Shown here in pieces: positions 18,739 through 27,098 of a stretch of 64,000 bases of DNA (the stretch's first letter is position 1; every line of letters starts with the position of its first letter). Below the pieces are notes generated by a model. That model made no database searches. It had not been told where the DNA came from and was given only the letters and a program-made list of their open reading frames with translations. Source of the stretch: Mesorhizobium sp. B2-1-8. GTDB lineage: Bacteria > Pseudomonadota > Alphaproteobacteria > Rhizobiales > Rhizobiaceae. The position numbers and the translations under genes are program-made. The stretch lies in contig NZ_CP083952.1 in assembly GCF_006442545.2 (NCBI RefSeq), positions 248,001-312,000 of the forward strand, written 5' to 3'.

Positions 18739-19599
18739 TCAATTCGTCTTTCCCAACTCTTTTACGCTGCATACCAGCGATTCCGGAAACTGGCAGGGCT
18801 GACCGAGCGCGGTGAAGGCAACACGCTCGACCTGCAGCGAAAGCTTGCGGCCCGGATCGGCAAACGCCCCCATCCAGCCCTTCATCGTGTCGCTGCCCCA
18901 AAGGCTGAAGAAAATCTTCTGAGCATGGCTGGGCAGCTTCGCAGGATCGGTAATGGTGTTCACCAGCTGACCGTTGAGGTACCAGCGCAGACTATCCTTC
19001 TCCCAGACGAAGGCGTAGTCGTTGAAGGCACTGTCGGTGCCTCCGGGCACGTCGACCAGCTTCTCGTTCTTGCCCTTGCCGGCGATGTAGGCGTTGACCT
19101 GCACCTTGGACGTGTCCTTGGTGAGGATCTCAAAATCGATCTCGTCCCAGGGCTGCTTGTCGGACGGGCCGATATAGGAGAAGAAAGCCGCGTTGAGGCC
19201 GGGGCCCGTATCGGTTTTCATCCGAGCCTCATAGGTCCCATAGCCGAAGCGCTGCTTGGTCTGGATCTCGCCGCAGGCGAACTCACGATCCTTGGTCTTC
19301 TGCTTCGCGAAACCCAGCGAAAGAACGCCATCGGAAAGCTCGACCAGGCCTTTCGACCAGGTGCAATTCTGATGGCTGCCGTTTGTCCAGCCGTCCGAAA
19401 CGTACCAGCGCTCATGGTCGAAACTCTTGAAATCGTCGACGAAGGAGGGCGAGGACTGGATATCCTGCGCATGAGACGGGGTTGCCGGCAGGCTGCCAAA
19501 AACGGCAAGCAGCAAAGCGACCGCCAGGCCGGACCGCCAGCCGAAATGCAGGGCGGCGTCGATTGCTGTCGTGGACATGATTTTGGGATCCGAATTCAT
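18739..19599 (-). CDS. exoK: GH16 endo-1,3-1,4-beta-glycanase, ExoK-like
   Basis: Secreted family 16 glycanase that cleaves nascent EPS to lower-molecular-weight forms. The catalytic motif is DEIDFEIL near residue 150, and RFGYGTYEARMKTDTGPGL precedes it as in ExoK and lichenases. ATG 19599 follows GGGGAG; a Sec-type signal runs to about residue 45 (GLAVALLLAVFGSLPATPSHAQ). Length 286. It is the second GH16 enzyme of the locus, and the closer match to S. meliloti ExoK by motif, though in a different position. Confidence 0.85.
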   Translation of the reverse strand: MNSDPKIMSTTAIDAALHFGWRSGLAVALLLAVFGSLPATPSHAQDIQSSPSFVDDFKSFDHERWYVSDGWTNGSHQNCTWSKGLVELSDGVLSLGFAKQKTKDREFACGEIQTKQRFGYGTYEARMKTDTGPGLNAAFFSYIGPSDKQPWDEIDFEILTKDTSKVQVNAYIAGKGKNEKLVDVPGGTDSAFNDYAFVWEKDSLRWYLNGQLVNTITDPAKLPSHAQKIFFSLWGSDTMKGWMGAFADPGRKLSLQVERVAFTALGQPCQFPESLVCSVKELGKTN

Positions 19600-19721
19600 G
19601 ACAAACTCCCCTTTGCGCTGTGCGTTCCCAACCCAAAGTCGACGTTTGAACCGCTTCCAAACGGGCCAATCTTGACCACTCCTTGCATCACCTCCATCGT
19701 AACGGTCCCGCGCCGCCACCT

Positions 19722-20123
19722 TCACCCTCGGCCGGCTCCTGTCTGCCTGGCCGATTCGACCGTGGCCGGTGAATCGGCGGTCCCATTCTCGTGGAAGACC
19801 ACATCAAGCGAATGACGGAACTCACGCATCATGCCGCCCTGGCGCGACAGTGCCGCGATACGACGCTCGCTGTTCAAGATGGACTGCGTCAACGCGCTGA
19901 CCTCGGACGAGCGGCGGTCGGAGGCCGAACCGTTTTCCATGGCTTCGACAAGGAAGGCCGCGTTGGTCGCCTCCTTGCGGTAGCGGCTTTCCAGGCCGGT
20001 TTTCTCGGCATCGATTTCGGCCGCGATCTGCTCGAACAGCTTCGCCAGCCGGTCCAGACGCGCAACGTCTGTCTGCATGTCGCGCGCCGGATCCCTTGAT
20101 CTGAAGCCGAATATCGAAGCCAT
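19722..20123 (-). CDS. Hypothetical helical protein
   Basis: A 133-residue protein without signal peptide or membrane segment. The region from about residue 15 to 105 is rich in charged residues with heptad-like spacing (DRLAKLFEQIAAEIDAEKTG, then SILNSERRIAALSRQ), suggesting a helical bundle or coiled coil. It lies between exoK and a GT2 gene, and its upstream region carries a TGC box, so it is probably expressed with the EPS genes. Function unknown. Confidence 0.65.
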   Translation of the reverse strand: MASIFGFRSRDPARDMQTDVARLDRLAKLFEQIAAEIDAEKTGLESRYRKEATNAAFLVEAMENGSASDRRSSEVSALTQSILNSERRIAALSRQGGMMREFRHSLDVVFHENGTADSPATVESARQTGAGRG

Positions 20124-20262
20124 GAACTTAAACTCCCGTCATCGTCGGCTTTCTGGGTCGGCTTTCTGGCCGGGCCTGAAACTCATACCGCGTCGTCCAC
20201 TCCTCTGACGAAGTGAGACTTCGGACCAGTCCGATCGGGGGCTAGTTCGGCTGGTCGTTCAA

Positions 20263-20280
20263 TTTGCTGCACCGCAACAT
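20263..20280. promoter_or_regulatory. TGC box upstream of the hypothetical protein gene
   Basis: TTTGCTGCACCGCAACAT carries the TGC-N3-GCA core. It lies about 140 bases upstream of the minus-strand start at 20123, in the 270-base gap between that gene and the GT2 gene. Confidence 0.6.
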
Positions 20281-20396
20281 AGATTGCCATCCCCGGAGCC
20301 GCGAGGCAACCACCCAATTCGTAAACTCATAAATCCGATCGAAATGGTTGCGTGCTGGGCCCGCGGCCGGCAGGCAAGACGGAACGTTCCCGTGCC

Positions 20397-21419
20397 TTAC
20401 CGTGCCTTGCCCGCGCTGGTTCCGGCCATCAGGAAACGCAGCGGTGGCACGCGCTTGTTCCTGGACACGAGGCCAATATTGCGAAACAACGCCTCGAGCT
20501 TGTCGGATGCCACGCCCTGGACGATGGGAACGAGGTTGGATTGGCTTGCGAAGGCGTAGGCCGCTGCGGAAGCGAGGCCCCGCTCGGCCTTCACATCGAG
20601 GAAATTGCGCAGCCGGTATTTGTCGCGCACATGCCTCTCGTGCCGCCGCAGCACCGCCTTGGACCCTTCCGGCAGGCTGTCGATGGCCAGCAGCGCCAGA
20701 TCTGCATCGGCCAGCCGCTTCAGGTCCTGCGTCTTGTGGCGGCCGCTGAGCGAATCGGCACGCACGATGGCGCCGTAACCGCAGGAACGGATGACCTTGA
20801 ACCGTGCCCCGTGGGCAACCGCCCGCGCGTAAAGCTCATAGTCCTCACCCAGTCGCAGGCTTTCGTCGTAGCGCAATCCGTGGCGGTCGAGGAAGGCGCG
20901 GCTGATCACGGGCTTAAGGAAGCCGAGTTCGCCTCTTTGCACGCGGCGCCTGGAAATGTTGCCTTCCACGAACCGTTCGAGATCGAGGAATTCCGGATCG
21001 GCGGCAAAATCCGGGGCGACGATCTTGGTCGCGTCGCCGGTCGCGTCATCCCTGATGAGCATGATGTTGTCGGCGGCGAAATCCCAGTCGGCGCCGGCAA
21101 ACAGGTTGCGAAACCGGCCCTCGAGGAAGAAATCGTCGGCGTCCAGAATGCTGACGAACGGTGCTCGTGAGCCGGCGATCGCGGCATTGCGGGCAAAGGA
21201 TGGGCCGCGATTGACGTCGAGGCGCATGACTGTAAGCCGGCCGCTGCCATCGTTTGCGGAGCGGGCGACCTCGGCGGTCGTGTCTGTAGAGCCATCGTCG
21301 ACGACGACGACCTCCGCCACTTCCGGTTCGCGCAGCGCGGATGCGATGGCAACCGCGATCGTGCGCGCCGCGTTTTTGGCCGCGATGATCACGCAAACCT
21401 CGGATTTCGTCATCGACAT
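20397..21419 (-). CDS. GT2 family glycosyltransferase
   Basis: About 340 residues. GT2 hallmarks are CVIIAAKNAARTIAVAIASA, EVVVVDDGSTDTT, SILDADDFFLEGR and LRLGEDYELYARAV. Overall organisation resembles the ExoO protein of this window and the first domain of the fusion at 38453. ATG 21419 is preceded by GAGG; a longer frame from 21479 is possible. It lies 65 bases downstream of the nucleotidyltransferase gene on the same strand, so it could belong either to EPS assembly or to decoration of the lasso peptide. Confidence 0.8.
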   Translation of the reverse strand: MSMTKSEVCVIIAAKNAARTIAVAIASALREPEVAEVVVVDDGSTDTTAEVARSANDGSGRLTVMRLDVNRGPSFARNAAIAGSRAPFVSILDADDFFLEGRFRNLFAGADWDFAADNIMLIRDDATGDATKIVAPDFAADPEFLDLERFVEGNISRRRVQRGELGFLKPVISRAFLDRHGLRYDESLRLGEDYELYARAVAHGARFKVIRSCGYGAIVRADSLSGRHKTQDLKRLADADLALLAIDSLPEGSKAVLRRHERHVRDKYRLRNFLDVKAERGLASAAAYAFASQSNLVPIVQGVASDKLEALFRNIGLVSRNKRVPPLRFLMAGTSAGKAR

Positions 21420-21484
21420 GGAATTTGCCTCTTGCACAGGTTTCGTTCTGCCCTCGCCCTGTACGCGTTCGATATTCATCGCCC

Positions 21485-22615
21485 TCACGGACTGGCCGGC
21501 CGTTCGAAGATGCGGCGGCTGATGTCCGCCGAGGCGGCCCAGCCAGCCTCGGCTAGGTAGCGGACGGGAGCCCGGCCGCACAATTCCCACAAAACTGTCC
21601 GCCGCTGCGGCCAGCGCAGCGACGACAGCCATGGCGCGATGACCATGTTGAGCAGGTCCTCATTGCCGATGCGCGACAGGATCGGCTTGGCCCGCTCCGA
21701 TAGAAGCGTGCCGGTGCCGCCCAGCAGCACATCGGCGGCGCGCAGGCCGAGCAGCAAGGTGTCGTCCAGTCCCTGGCTCACCGCGGCATCGAGCACACGC
21801 TGCTGATCGGCCTCGTCGAGGCGGCTGGAGCTGGCCCTGATATCGCAGACATAGCCGGCGCAGGGTTCGCGGTTGAACAGGGCCTTGGCGACGCTGATGC
21901 AGGACAGCATCAAAGTGTCGGCCGCCGAAGTGAAGGGGACTTCGACGCCGGTGATCTCGACCAGCCGTTTTCGCCGCAGGAACCCGTCGGCATCGCGCGG
22001 GCTGGGCGAGCCGGGCTGCTGGAGCCGGTAATGAAGATCGACCGTGGATGATTTCGGCCCATGGCCGCGAACCATGTGCTGTTCGCCGAGGAAGCGGACC
22101 CACCAGACCGAACGCGACTTGCCCGACACCTCGTAGCCGATCGCGCGCAACGCTTCGCGTGCCTTCAAGAACCCGGCCGGCGAGACCAGGATGTCGACAT
22201 CGCCGGCAGGCTTCATGAAGTGATCGTCGTAAAGCAGATGCTGCTGGAACGGCCCTTTCAGGAAGACGAAATCGATCCGCCTGTCGAGCAGCGCCTCGTT
22301 GATGGCCATCGAATCCATCAGGCAGGCGGCGTTCATCGAAACCGTCCTTCTGCGATAGGTTTCGAGCCACTGGAAGAGCTCGGCCGGCCTCTCATGCGCC
22401 AGCGCACGCGACAGCGCCTTCAGAACGAAGGTTCCGACCTTGTTCAGCCTGGCGATGTCGGTGACGGCAGCGACTGAAAGGCCCGGCGGCGACATCTCGC
22501 CGACCGAGGCGGCCGGCGCAGCAAAATACAGCCGTAAGCAGGCCTGCACATAGGCGATCTCGTCGGCGCAGTCGGTTGCGCGCAGTCGTTCATAAGAGCT
22601 TTCCGGCAAGGCCAT
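21485..22615 (-). CDS. Lasso-cluster nucleotidyltransferase family protein
   Basis: Protein of about 376 residues of the uncharacterised NTP_transf_5 type. The catalytic signature is DFVFLKGPFQQHLLYDD followed by KPAGDVDILV, giving the GDVD metal-binding acidic pair near residues 150-156. Proteins of this family recur in lasso-peptide clusters that also encode a kinase; in pseudomycoidin biosynthesis such a protein attaches sugar to the phosphorylated C terminus. It is transcribed divergently from the lasso precursor across a shared promoter region. The ATG at 22615 is chosen because a longer TTG start would lie inside the TGC-box repeats. Confidence 0.75.
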   Translation of the reverse strand: MALPESSYERLRATDCADEIAYVQACLRLYFAAPAASVGEMSPPGLSVAAVTDIARLNKVGTFVLKALSRALAHERPAELFQWLETYRRRTVSMNAACLMDSMAINEALLDRRIDFVFLKGPFQQHLLYDDHFMKPAGDVDILVSPAGFLKAREALRAIGYEVSGKSRSVWWVRFLGEQHMVRGHGPKSSTVDLHYRLQQPGSPSPRDADGFLRRKRLVEITGVEVPFTSAADTLMLSCISVAKALFNREPCAGYVCDIRASSSRLDEADQQRVLDAAVSQGLDDTLLLGLRAADVLLGGTGTLLSERAKPILSRIGNEDLLNMVIAPWLSSLRWPQRRTVLWELCGRAPVRYLAEAGWAASADISRRIFERPASP

Positions 22616-22653
22616 TGAGCGCACAGTCTCCAAAAAACGGTTTGCGCGTCGCG

Positions 22654-22733
22654 TATGCTGCAAGTGCGAAGCAAAGCATCCTTAAAAACCGCGGCGTCGT
22701 AAAGCCCTTCCTTTCGCAGTGCAAGATTTTGCA
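22654..22733. promoter_or_regulatory. TGC boxes upstream of the nucleotidyltransferase gene
   Basis: ATGCTGCAAGTGCGAAGCA starts at 22654, and TCGCAGTGCAAGATTTTGCA lies at about 22713-22732; the latter reads as TGCAA/TTGC in both orientations. They are 40-120 bases upstream of the minus-strand start at 22615. Confidence 0.5.
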
Positions 22734-23032
22734 ACCATAACGTTTGCCAGCTTCCCGCGAAAGTGACGAGGTGCATGGACTCAATTCCAACCCTGTCGCG
22801 GCGCGTTAGCCGAGCTATCGGCGATGGTCAACTGAAAGAGGGATATAGTTTAGCGTCATCTAAAATCAATCGCCTGCGTGAATTTCCCTCAAAATAGCAA
22901 AATCCTACATGGTTACCGGAAGCAATCGCCGATTTCATGCGGCTTCACCTCACGAGAGGCGGATCGCCACGTCGAATGACGTTCGCAACCCACAATTGAT
23001 TAACGCCAGGTAAATGAGACTTGACTCATAAA

Positions 23033-23061
23033 TGTTGCCGTGCAGCTATTGCAATGCAGCA
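23033..23061. promoter_or_regulatory. TGC-box pair upstream of the lasso precursor
   Basis: TGTTGCCGTGCAGC at 23033-23046 and TTGCAATGCAGCA at 23049-23061 form two adjacent TGC-N3-GCA elements ending 54 bases before the precursor ATG. This is the same spacing as at exoL and exoY. Confidence 0.65.
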
Positions 23062-23114
23062 TTTAAGTGCTGACGGCAATCGACAGGCCGTTTCAAGTCC
23101 TTATGGAGAGTAAA

Positions 23115-23267
23115 ATGGAACAGAATGTTGAAAAGCATGAGTATGAAACGCCAAACCTGACGGTACATGGTTCGATCGAGACCATCACCCAAGGCGGCGG
23201 CGGCAGCACGGCGACCGATGCGTCGTTTCCCGCACACACCCCGATCGGCGACCTGACGTTCTCCTGA
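23115..23267 (+). CDS. Lasso peptide precursor
   Basis: A 50-residue precursor. The leader (residues 1-26) contains the B1-recognition motif Y10-x2-P13-x-L15-x3-G19 and then Thr25, five residues after Gly19 and at position -2 to the cut, exactly as in lasso leaders. The core begins at Gly27 with GGGGSTATD, so a Gly1 to Asp9 macrolactam with a nine-residue ring is predicted; the tail runs through PIGDLTFS to a C-terminal Ser50, the expected substrate of the kinase at 26121. The core is 24 residues. ATG 23115 follows GGAG at 23105-23108; an in-frame ATG at 23103 overlaps that site. TGC boxes lie just upstream. Confidence 0.9.
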   Translation: MEQNVEKHEYETPNLTVHGSIETITQGGGGSTATDASFPAHTPIGDLTFS

Positions 23268-23403
23268 GACCAGCCTGTTTCTGGAGGAATGACGTTGGGC
23301 CTCCAGGATCGAAGACAATGAAATGGAGCCGGGGACGAAAATCCCCGACTTTCCCCGTCGAACTGATGCCGCGTAGACCGTGTGTTGCAAACGAGGTTTT
23401 AGG

Positions 23404-23703
23404 ATGAACTGGAACCCAACCGAGCACGATTGCGTGAAGGCCACCAGGGACGCCGTTGCTTGCGAATTCGGCGATGGTCTCGCGCTTCTCAACCTGAGAT
23501 CCAATATTTATTACAGCCTCAACGGTGTCGGCGCTTTCATCTGGGAACTGATCCAGGAACCCAAGCCGATCGCCGATATCCGCAGCGCCGTCCTCGCGCG
23601 CTACACTGTCGACGCCGAGCGCTGCAAGGCCGACGTCGACGCATTGCTGAAAGGCCTTGCGGAAAACGGGCTTGCGAGGCTTGAGCATGAGGCACTCGTC
23701 TAG
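23404..23703 (+). CDS. PqqD-like lasso leader-binding protein (B1)
   Basis: A stand-alone RiPP recognition element of 99 residues that binds the precursor leader and delivers it to the peptidase. The PqqD fold is visible: VKATRDAVACEFGDGLALLN for the beta strands, YYSLNGVGAFIWELIQEPKP for the characteristic LNxxGxxIWELI turn, and helices with VDALLKGLAENGL. It lies 136 bases after the precursor. ATG 23404 starts the conserved part; an upstream frame from 23380 is less likely. Confidence 0.9.
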   Translation: MNWNPTEHDCVKATRDAVACEFGDGLALLNLRSNIYYSLNGVGAFIWELIQEPKPIADIRSAVLARYTVDAERCKADVDALLKGLAENGLARLEHEALV

Positions 23704-24205
23704 GCAGGTGGCGCAGAACGCCATGGTTGCGCGGCAAAGACCTGTGACGCAGAGACCCCCCACGCCGATGAAGCAGCGGCCTGGCAGGCGGAGCCTGACC
23801 AGAATTTTGTCCTTGAGCGGCTCGGAAGCGCTTTTCCTGTGCCGTTGCCTGCTGGTGGTCGCGACCGTCCGGGTCGGGCTGACAGTGTTCTCCTACAACC
23901 GCGTCCGCGCGATGGTGACCCGGCTCAACGCGCGCCAATGTGCCAGCATGGGCGAGTTGCGGCTCGTCGCCTGGGGGGTTGCAGCAGCCGCACGGTTCGT
24001 GCCGGGCGCCACATGCCTGACCCAGGCGCTTTCGGGCCAATACCTCCTCGCGCGCAAGGGCAATGCGTCGAATATCCGCATCGGCATCGAGCGCGGTACG
24101 GGCGAGCAATTGAAGGCGCATGCCTGGCTGGTCAGCGACGACCACATCGTGCTCGGCGGATCCGTCGATGGCTTCGCCCACCTGATCGACCACGGCAGCC
24201 TATGA
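23687..24205 (+). CDS. Transglutaminase-like lasso leader peptidase (B2)
   Basis: Cysteine protease of the Transglut_core3 type that removes the leader before cyclisation. The catalytic Cys lies in PGATCLTQALSGQYLL and the His in LKAHAWLVSDD; the acidic partner follows the His region. The start is uncertain: ATG 23687 has GAGG seven bases upstream and overlaps the B1 gene by 17 bases, while 23723 and 23768 are alternatives; conserved sequence begins only after residue 35. About 172 residues. Its stop overlaps the cyclase ATG in an ATGA. Confidence 0.88.
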   Translation: MRHSSRQVAQNAMVARQRPVTQRPPTPMKQRPGRRSLTRILSLSGSEALFLCRCLLVVATVRVGLTVFSYNRVRAMVTRLNARQCASMGELRLVAWGVAAAARFVPGATCLTQALSGQYLLARKGNASNIRIGIERGTGEQLKAHAWLVSDDHIVLGGSVDGFAHLIDHGSL

Positions 24206-26124
24206 GCGGCGTGGCCGGAATCCTGCTGCGACAGGCTCCCGCGCCGGCTGAAGCGGCGAGCGGCATCCAGCAGATGCTGGCGCGCATGCGCCATCGTGGT
24301 CCCGACGGAAGCTCGTGGTGGCTGGACAGCGGGATCGCGCTTGGCCACGCCTGGTTCAACACGACCGACGAAGCCGGCCCCGGCCCACTGACCATGGCTG
24401 GCGGCAAGCTGGCCATCACCGCCGACTGCCGGCTCGACAACCGCGACGAACTGCTCGCCGGGCTCGGCATCAGGGACAGTTCAGTCGCCGATGCGTCATT
24501 GCTGATGCGGGCTTATCTGCGCTGGGGTGAAGCCTGCCCGGTGCATCTGCAAGGCGATTTCGCCTTTGCCGTCTGGGATGCCGAACGGCAGCTCTTGTTC
24601 TGCGCGCGAGACCATTTCGGAGTGAAGCCATTCTACTACCACGCGGCGGAACGACGCTTTGCCTTTGCCTCCGAGATCGGGCCAATGCTCGGCCTCGAGG
24701 GGGTCGATGCACGCCTCAGCGAGCACCGGATTTCCGGATTCCTGGCCGGCCTGCCCGACGACCCGCAGTCCACGCCCTACAGCGACATCTTCGCCCTGCC
24801 GGCGCGTCACAGCCTCACGGTCACCGCGCAACGTCTGGTGCTGCGCCGGTACTGGCAGATAGAGCCGTCGCAGCGGGCGCCGCGGTCGGACGCCGCTGAG
24901 GAATTCGCCCATCTGTTCTCGCAATCGGTCCGCAATCGCATGCGGGGGAGTCCGTCGGTCGGCGCTATGCTGAGCGGCGGCCTCGATTCCTCCTCGATCG
25001 CCTGCGTGGCCGGGCTGCAGAATGCGGCCGGGCGCAAGCCGAAGCTGCCGACCTTCTCACTGGTTTTCGAGAAGGGTTCATCGATGGACGAGCGCTCCTT
25101 CATCGATGCCGTGCTGGATCAGCAGAAGGCCGATCCGACGCTGATCCATGTCGGCAATTATGCGCCCTTCGCTGAATTCGAACGGGTGCTGGAGGAGCAG
25201 GAAGGCACTTTCCTGGCGCCGGGCCTGACGCTGACCCGCGGCATATACCGGACGGCGGGCGCCAAAGGCATCAAGGTGCTGCTCGACGGCCATGGCGGCG
25301 ACGAAGTTGTTTCTCAGGGACATGGCCATCTGCATGAGCTTGCCAATGGCGGCAGATGGCTGGACCTCTGGCGCGAGGTGCGCAGCGCCTCCAACACCTA
25401 TGGCGACAGCACGCTCGGCCTCTATTTCCAGTTCCTCACCATTTACGGGCCGGCCTGGCGCATCGCCAAGCTGCGGCGTTTGGGGAACCGGGCCCTGAAC
25501 AGGATACGCGGGCCTGCCCGATCGCAGCGTGGCCGGAGTTGGCGCGACCTGATCAATCCGGACCTTGCCAGGCGAACCGAGATCATCGACCGGTTCCACC
25601 GAGCCGGCTATATGCCGCCCGGCGTCCGGGCCAGCGATGCGCTCAGCCACCGTTGGATCCTGTCCAACGGCTATGTGCCGCACTCTTTCGAGGTTCTGGA
25701 CAAGGTCGCCGCCAATTTCGGCGTCGAACCGCGTTATCCGTTCTGGGACAAGCCGCTGGTCGAATTCTGCCTGGGGCTGCCGGGCGAGCAGAAGCTCAGT
25801 CACGGCTTTGGCCGCTACGTGCTGCGTCGGGCCATGGAGGGTATCCTGCCGGCGGCTGTCCAGTGGCGACGCGACAAGATCGATTTCACCGCCAATCTCG
25901 TCAACGGCATGGTGCGCAACCATCGCGGCCTGCTGGAGCAGTTGCTGGTTGGCGATGCGGGTCGCATCGCGCCCTATGTCAACCTGCCGGAAGTAAACGC
26001 CGCCTATGCGCGGCTGTTGCATCAGCCGGACCAGGCGGCGGCGCTCGATGTCCAATATGTCTGGCGCTCGGCGTCACTGTCGTTGTGGCTGCGGCAGGTC
26101 CAGCATGGGGGGAGCCCCGCATGA
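24202..26124 (+). CDS. Asparagine-synthetase-like lasso cyclase (C)
   Basis: Adenylates the Asp9 side chain and closes the macrolactam with the new N-terminal Gly. Length 640 residues. The N-terminal glutaminase-like domain begins MSGVAGILL, with Ser where true asparagine synthetases have the catalytic Cys2, so glutamine hydrolysis is not expected; MRHRGPDGSSWW follows. The ATP-pyrophosphatase loop is LSGGLDSSSIACVAG near residue 256, with LLDGHGGDEVVSQGHGH and a C-terminal WRRDKIDFTAN. It is coupled by ATGA overlaps to B2 upstream and the kinase downstream. Confidence 0.93.
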   Translation: MSGVAGILLRQAPAPAEAASGIQQMLARMRHRGPDGSSWWLDSGIALGHAWFNTTDEAGPGPLTMAGGKLAITADCRLDNRDELLAGLGIRDSSVADASLLMRAYLRWGEACPVHLQGDFAFAVWDAERQLLFCARDHFGVKPFYYHAAERRFAFASEIGPMLGLEGVDARLSEHRISGFLAGLPDDPQSTPYSDIFALPARHSLTVTAQRLVLRRYWQIEPSQRAPRSDAAEEFAHLFSQSVRNRMRGSPSVGAMLSGGLDSSSIACVAGLQNAAGRKPKLPTFSLVFEKGSSMDERSFIDAVLDQQKADPTLIHVGNYAPFAEFERVLEEQEGTFLAPGLTLTRGIYRTAGAKGIKVLLDGHGGDEVVSQGHGHLHELANGGRWLDLWREVRSASNTYGDSTLGLYFQFLTIYGPAWRIAKLRRLGNRALNRIRGPARSQRGRSWRDLINPDLARRTEIIDRFHRAGYMPPGVRASDALSHRWILSNGYVPHSFEVLDKVAANFGVEPRYPFWDKPLVEFCLGLPGEQKLSHGFGRYVLRRAMEGILPAAVQWRRDKIDFTANLVNGMVRNHRGLLEQLLVGDAGRIAPYVNLPEVNAAYARLLHQPDQAAALDVQYVWRSASLSLWLRQVQHGGSPA

Positions 26125-27098
26125 TGTCCCGCCATGAGCCGTTCGCCGGCGATCTCGACCATCCTTTCCGGCGCGGCAGGATCGCCGGAGAACGGCGTTA
26201 CTACCGCGCCTATGGCCTGATCATCGCGTCCGAAATATCACTGCCCGAACTGGAGCCGGCGGAGCCGGCGGCGGCCGACATCGAGATCGCCATCGGCCCG
26301 ATCGATATGCCCAAGCCGTCGGCGGAGGCAACGACCGTCTTCCGCTTCGAGCCTGGCCGGCAGTATCTGGCCTGGGAGGCCGTCGGCGCATTCCTGATCA
26401 GCGACGCCCGCCGCATCGATGTCCAGCCGGCACCCGGCGTCGGCGACGCCTTGCTTGCCTTCCCATTGCTGGGACCAGTGCTGGCGCTGCTTTTGCACCA
26501 GCGCGGCCTGCTCGTCCTGCACGCCAGCGCCATAGCCGTGACCGGCAGGGGCGCCATCTTCATGGGCGACAAGGGCGCCGGCAAATCGACGACGGCAAGC
26601 GCGCTGATCCGGGCCGGGCACGATCTGCTCACCGACGACGTCGTGGCGCTTGACCTGGCAGACTCGGACCAACCGATGATAGTTCCGGGGTTTCCGCAGA
26701 TCAAGCTTGCGGCCGATGCCGCGGCGGCGATCTCGCTTGGGCAGGCGCAAGTGCGGCCGCAGGTGCATCCCGCGATCGAGAAGATGCAGCATCGCCTGCA
26801 CGGCGCCTTCGCCGGCAACAGGGTGCCGGCGACCAGGATTTATATGCTCGAGCGCGGCGAAAGGGCCGGGATCACCCCATTGCCTCGCATCGCCGCCTTG
26901 CCGGCCATCATCAAATTCTCCTACGTGACGCGTTTCGGCCGCGCCGCACTCTCCGGCGATTTCGCGGCGATGCATCTTCACCACTGTTCAGCAATCGCTA
27001 ACCATGTCGGCGTGTGCCGGCTGGACGTTCCGACGGGCATCGACAGGATCGGCGAGGCTGTGGCGCTGATCGAAAAGGAACTGGCTGGAGATGCCTAG
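26121..27098 (+). CDS. HPr-kinase-like lasso peptide kinase (K)
   Basis: A 325-residue protein with the HPr kinase/phosphorylase P-loop architecture: VLHASAIAVTGRGAIF followed by the Walker A GDKGAGKSTTASALIRAG near residue 160 and DLLTDDVVAL. In the paeninodin cluster a homologue phosphorylates the C-terminal Ser of the precursor, and the precursor here also ends in Ser. It could in principle be inactive or act elsewhere, but its place between cyclase and exporter, with ATGA coupling to the former and an 8-base overlap with the latter, argues for the lasso pathway. Confidence 0.88.
   Translation: MMSRHEPFAGDLDHPFRRGRIAGERRYYRAYGLIIASEISLPELEPAEPAAADIEIAIGPIDMPKPSAEATTVFRFEPGRQYLAWEAVGAFLISDARRIDVQPAPGVGDALLAFPLLGPVLALLLHQRGLLVLHASAIAVTGRGAIFMGDKGAGKSTTASALIRAGHDLLTDDVVALDLADSDQPMIVPGFPQIKLAADAAAAISLGQAQVRPQVHPAIEKMQHRLHGAFAGNRVPATRIYMLERGERAGITPLPRIAALPAIIKFSYVTRFGRAALSGDFAAMHLHHCSAIANHVGVCRLDVPTGIDRIGEAVALIEKELAGDA

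Larger units (their letters stand above)
22616..23114. promoter_or_regulatory. Divergent promoter region between nucleotidyltransferase and lasso precursor
   Basis: A 499-base region without a supported gene, AT-richer than the genes beside it. It carries TGC elements near both ends: 22654-22679 and 22712-22733 on the nucleotidyltransferase side, 23033-23061 on the lasso side. A TTGACT at 23021-23026 could be a -35 box for the lasso transcript, but the -10 position is weak. Confidence 0.6.

Noticed and set aside
23046..23504. A 152-codon minus-strand frame covering the lasso precursor
   Set aside because: Runs antisense over precursor and B1; the plus-strand frames have full family motifs.
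24202..26124. Primary asparagine synthetase
   Set aside because: Cys2 is missing and the gene lies between a lasso peptidase and a kinase in a coupled operon.
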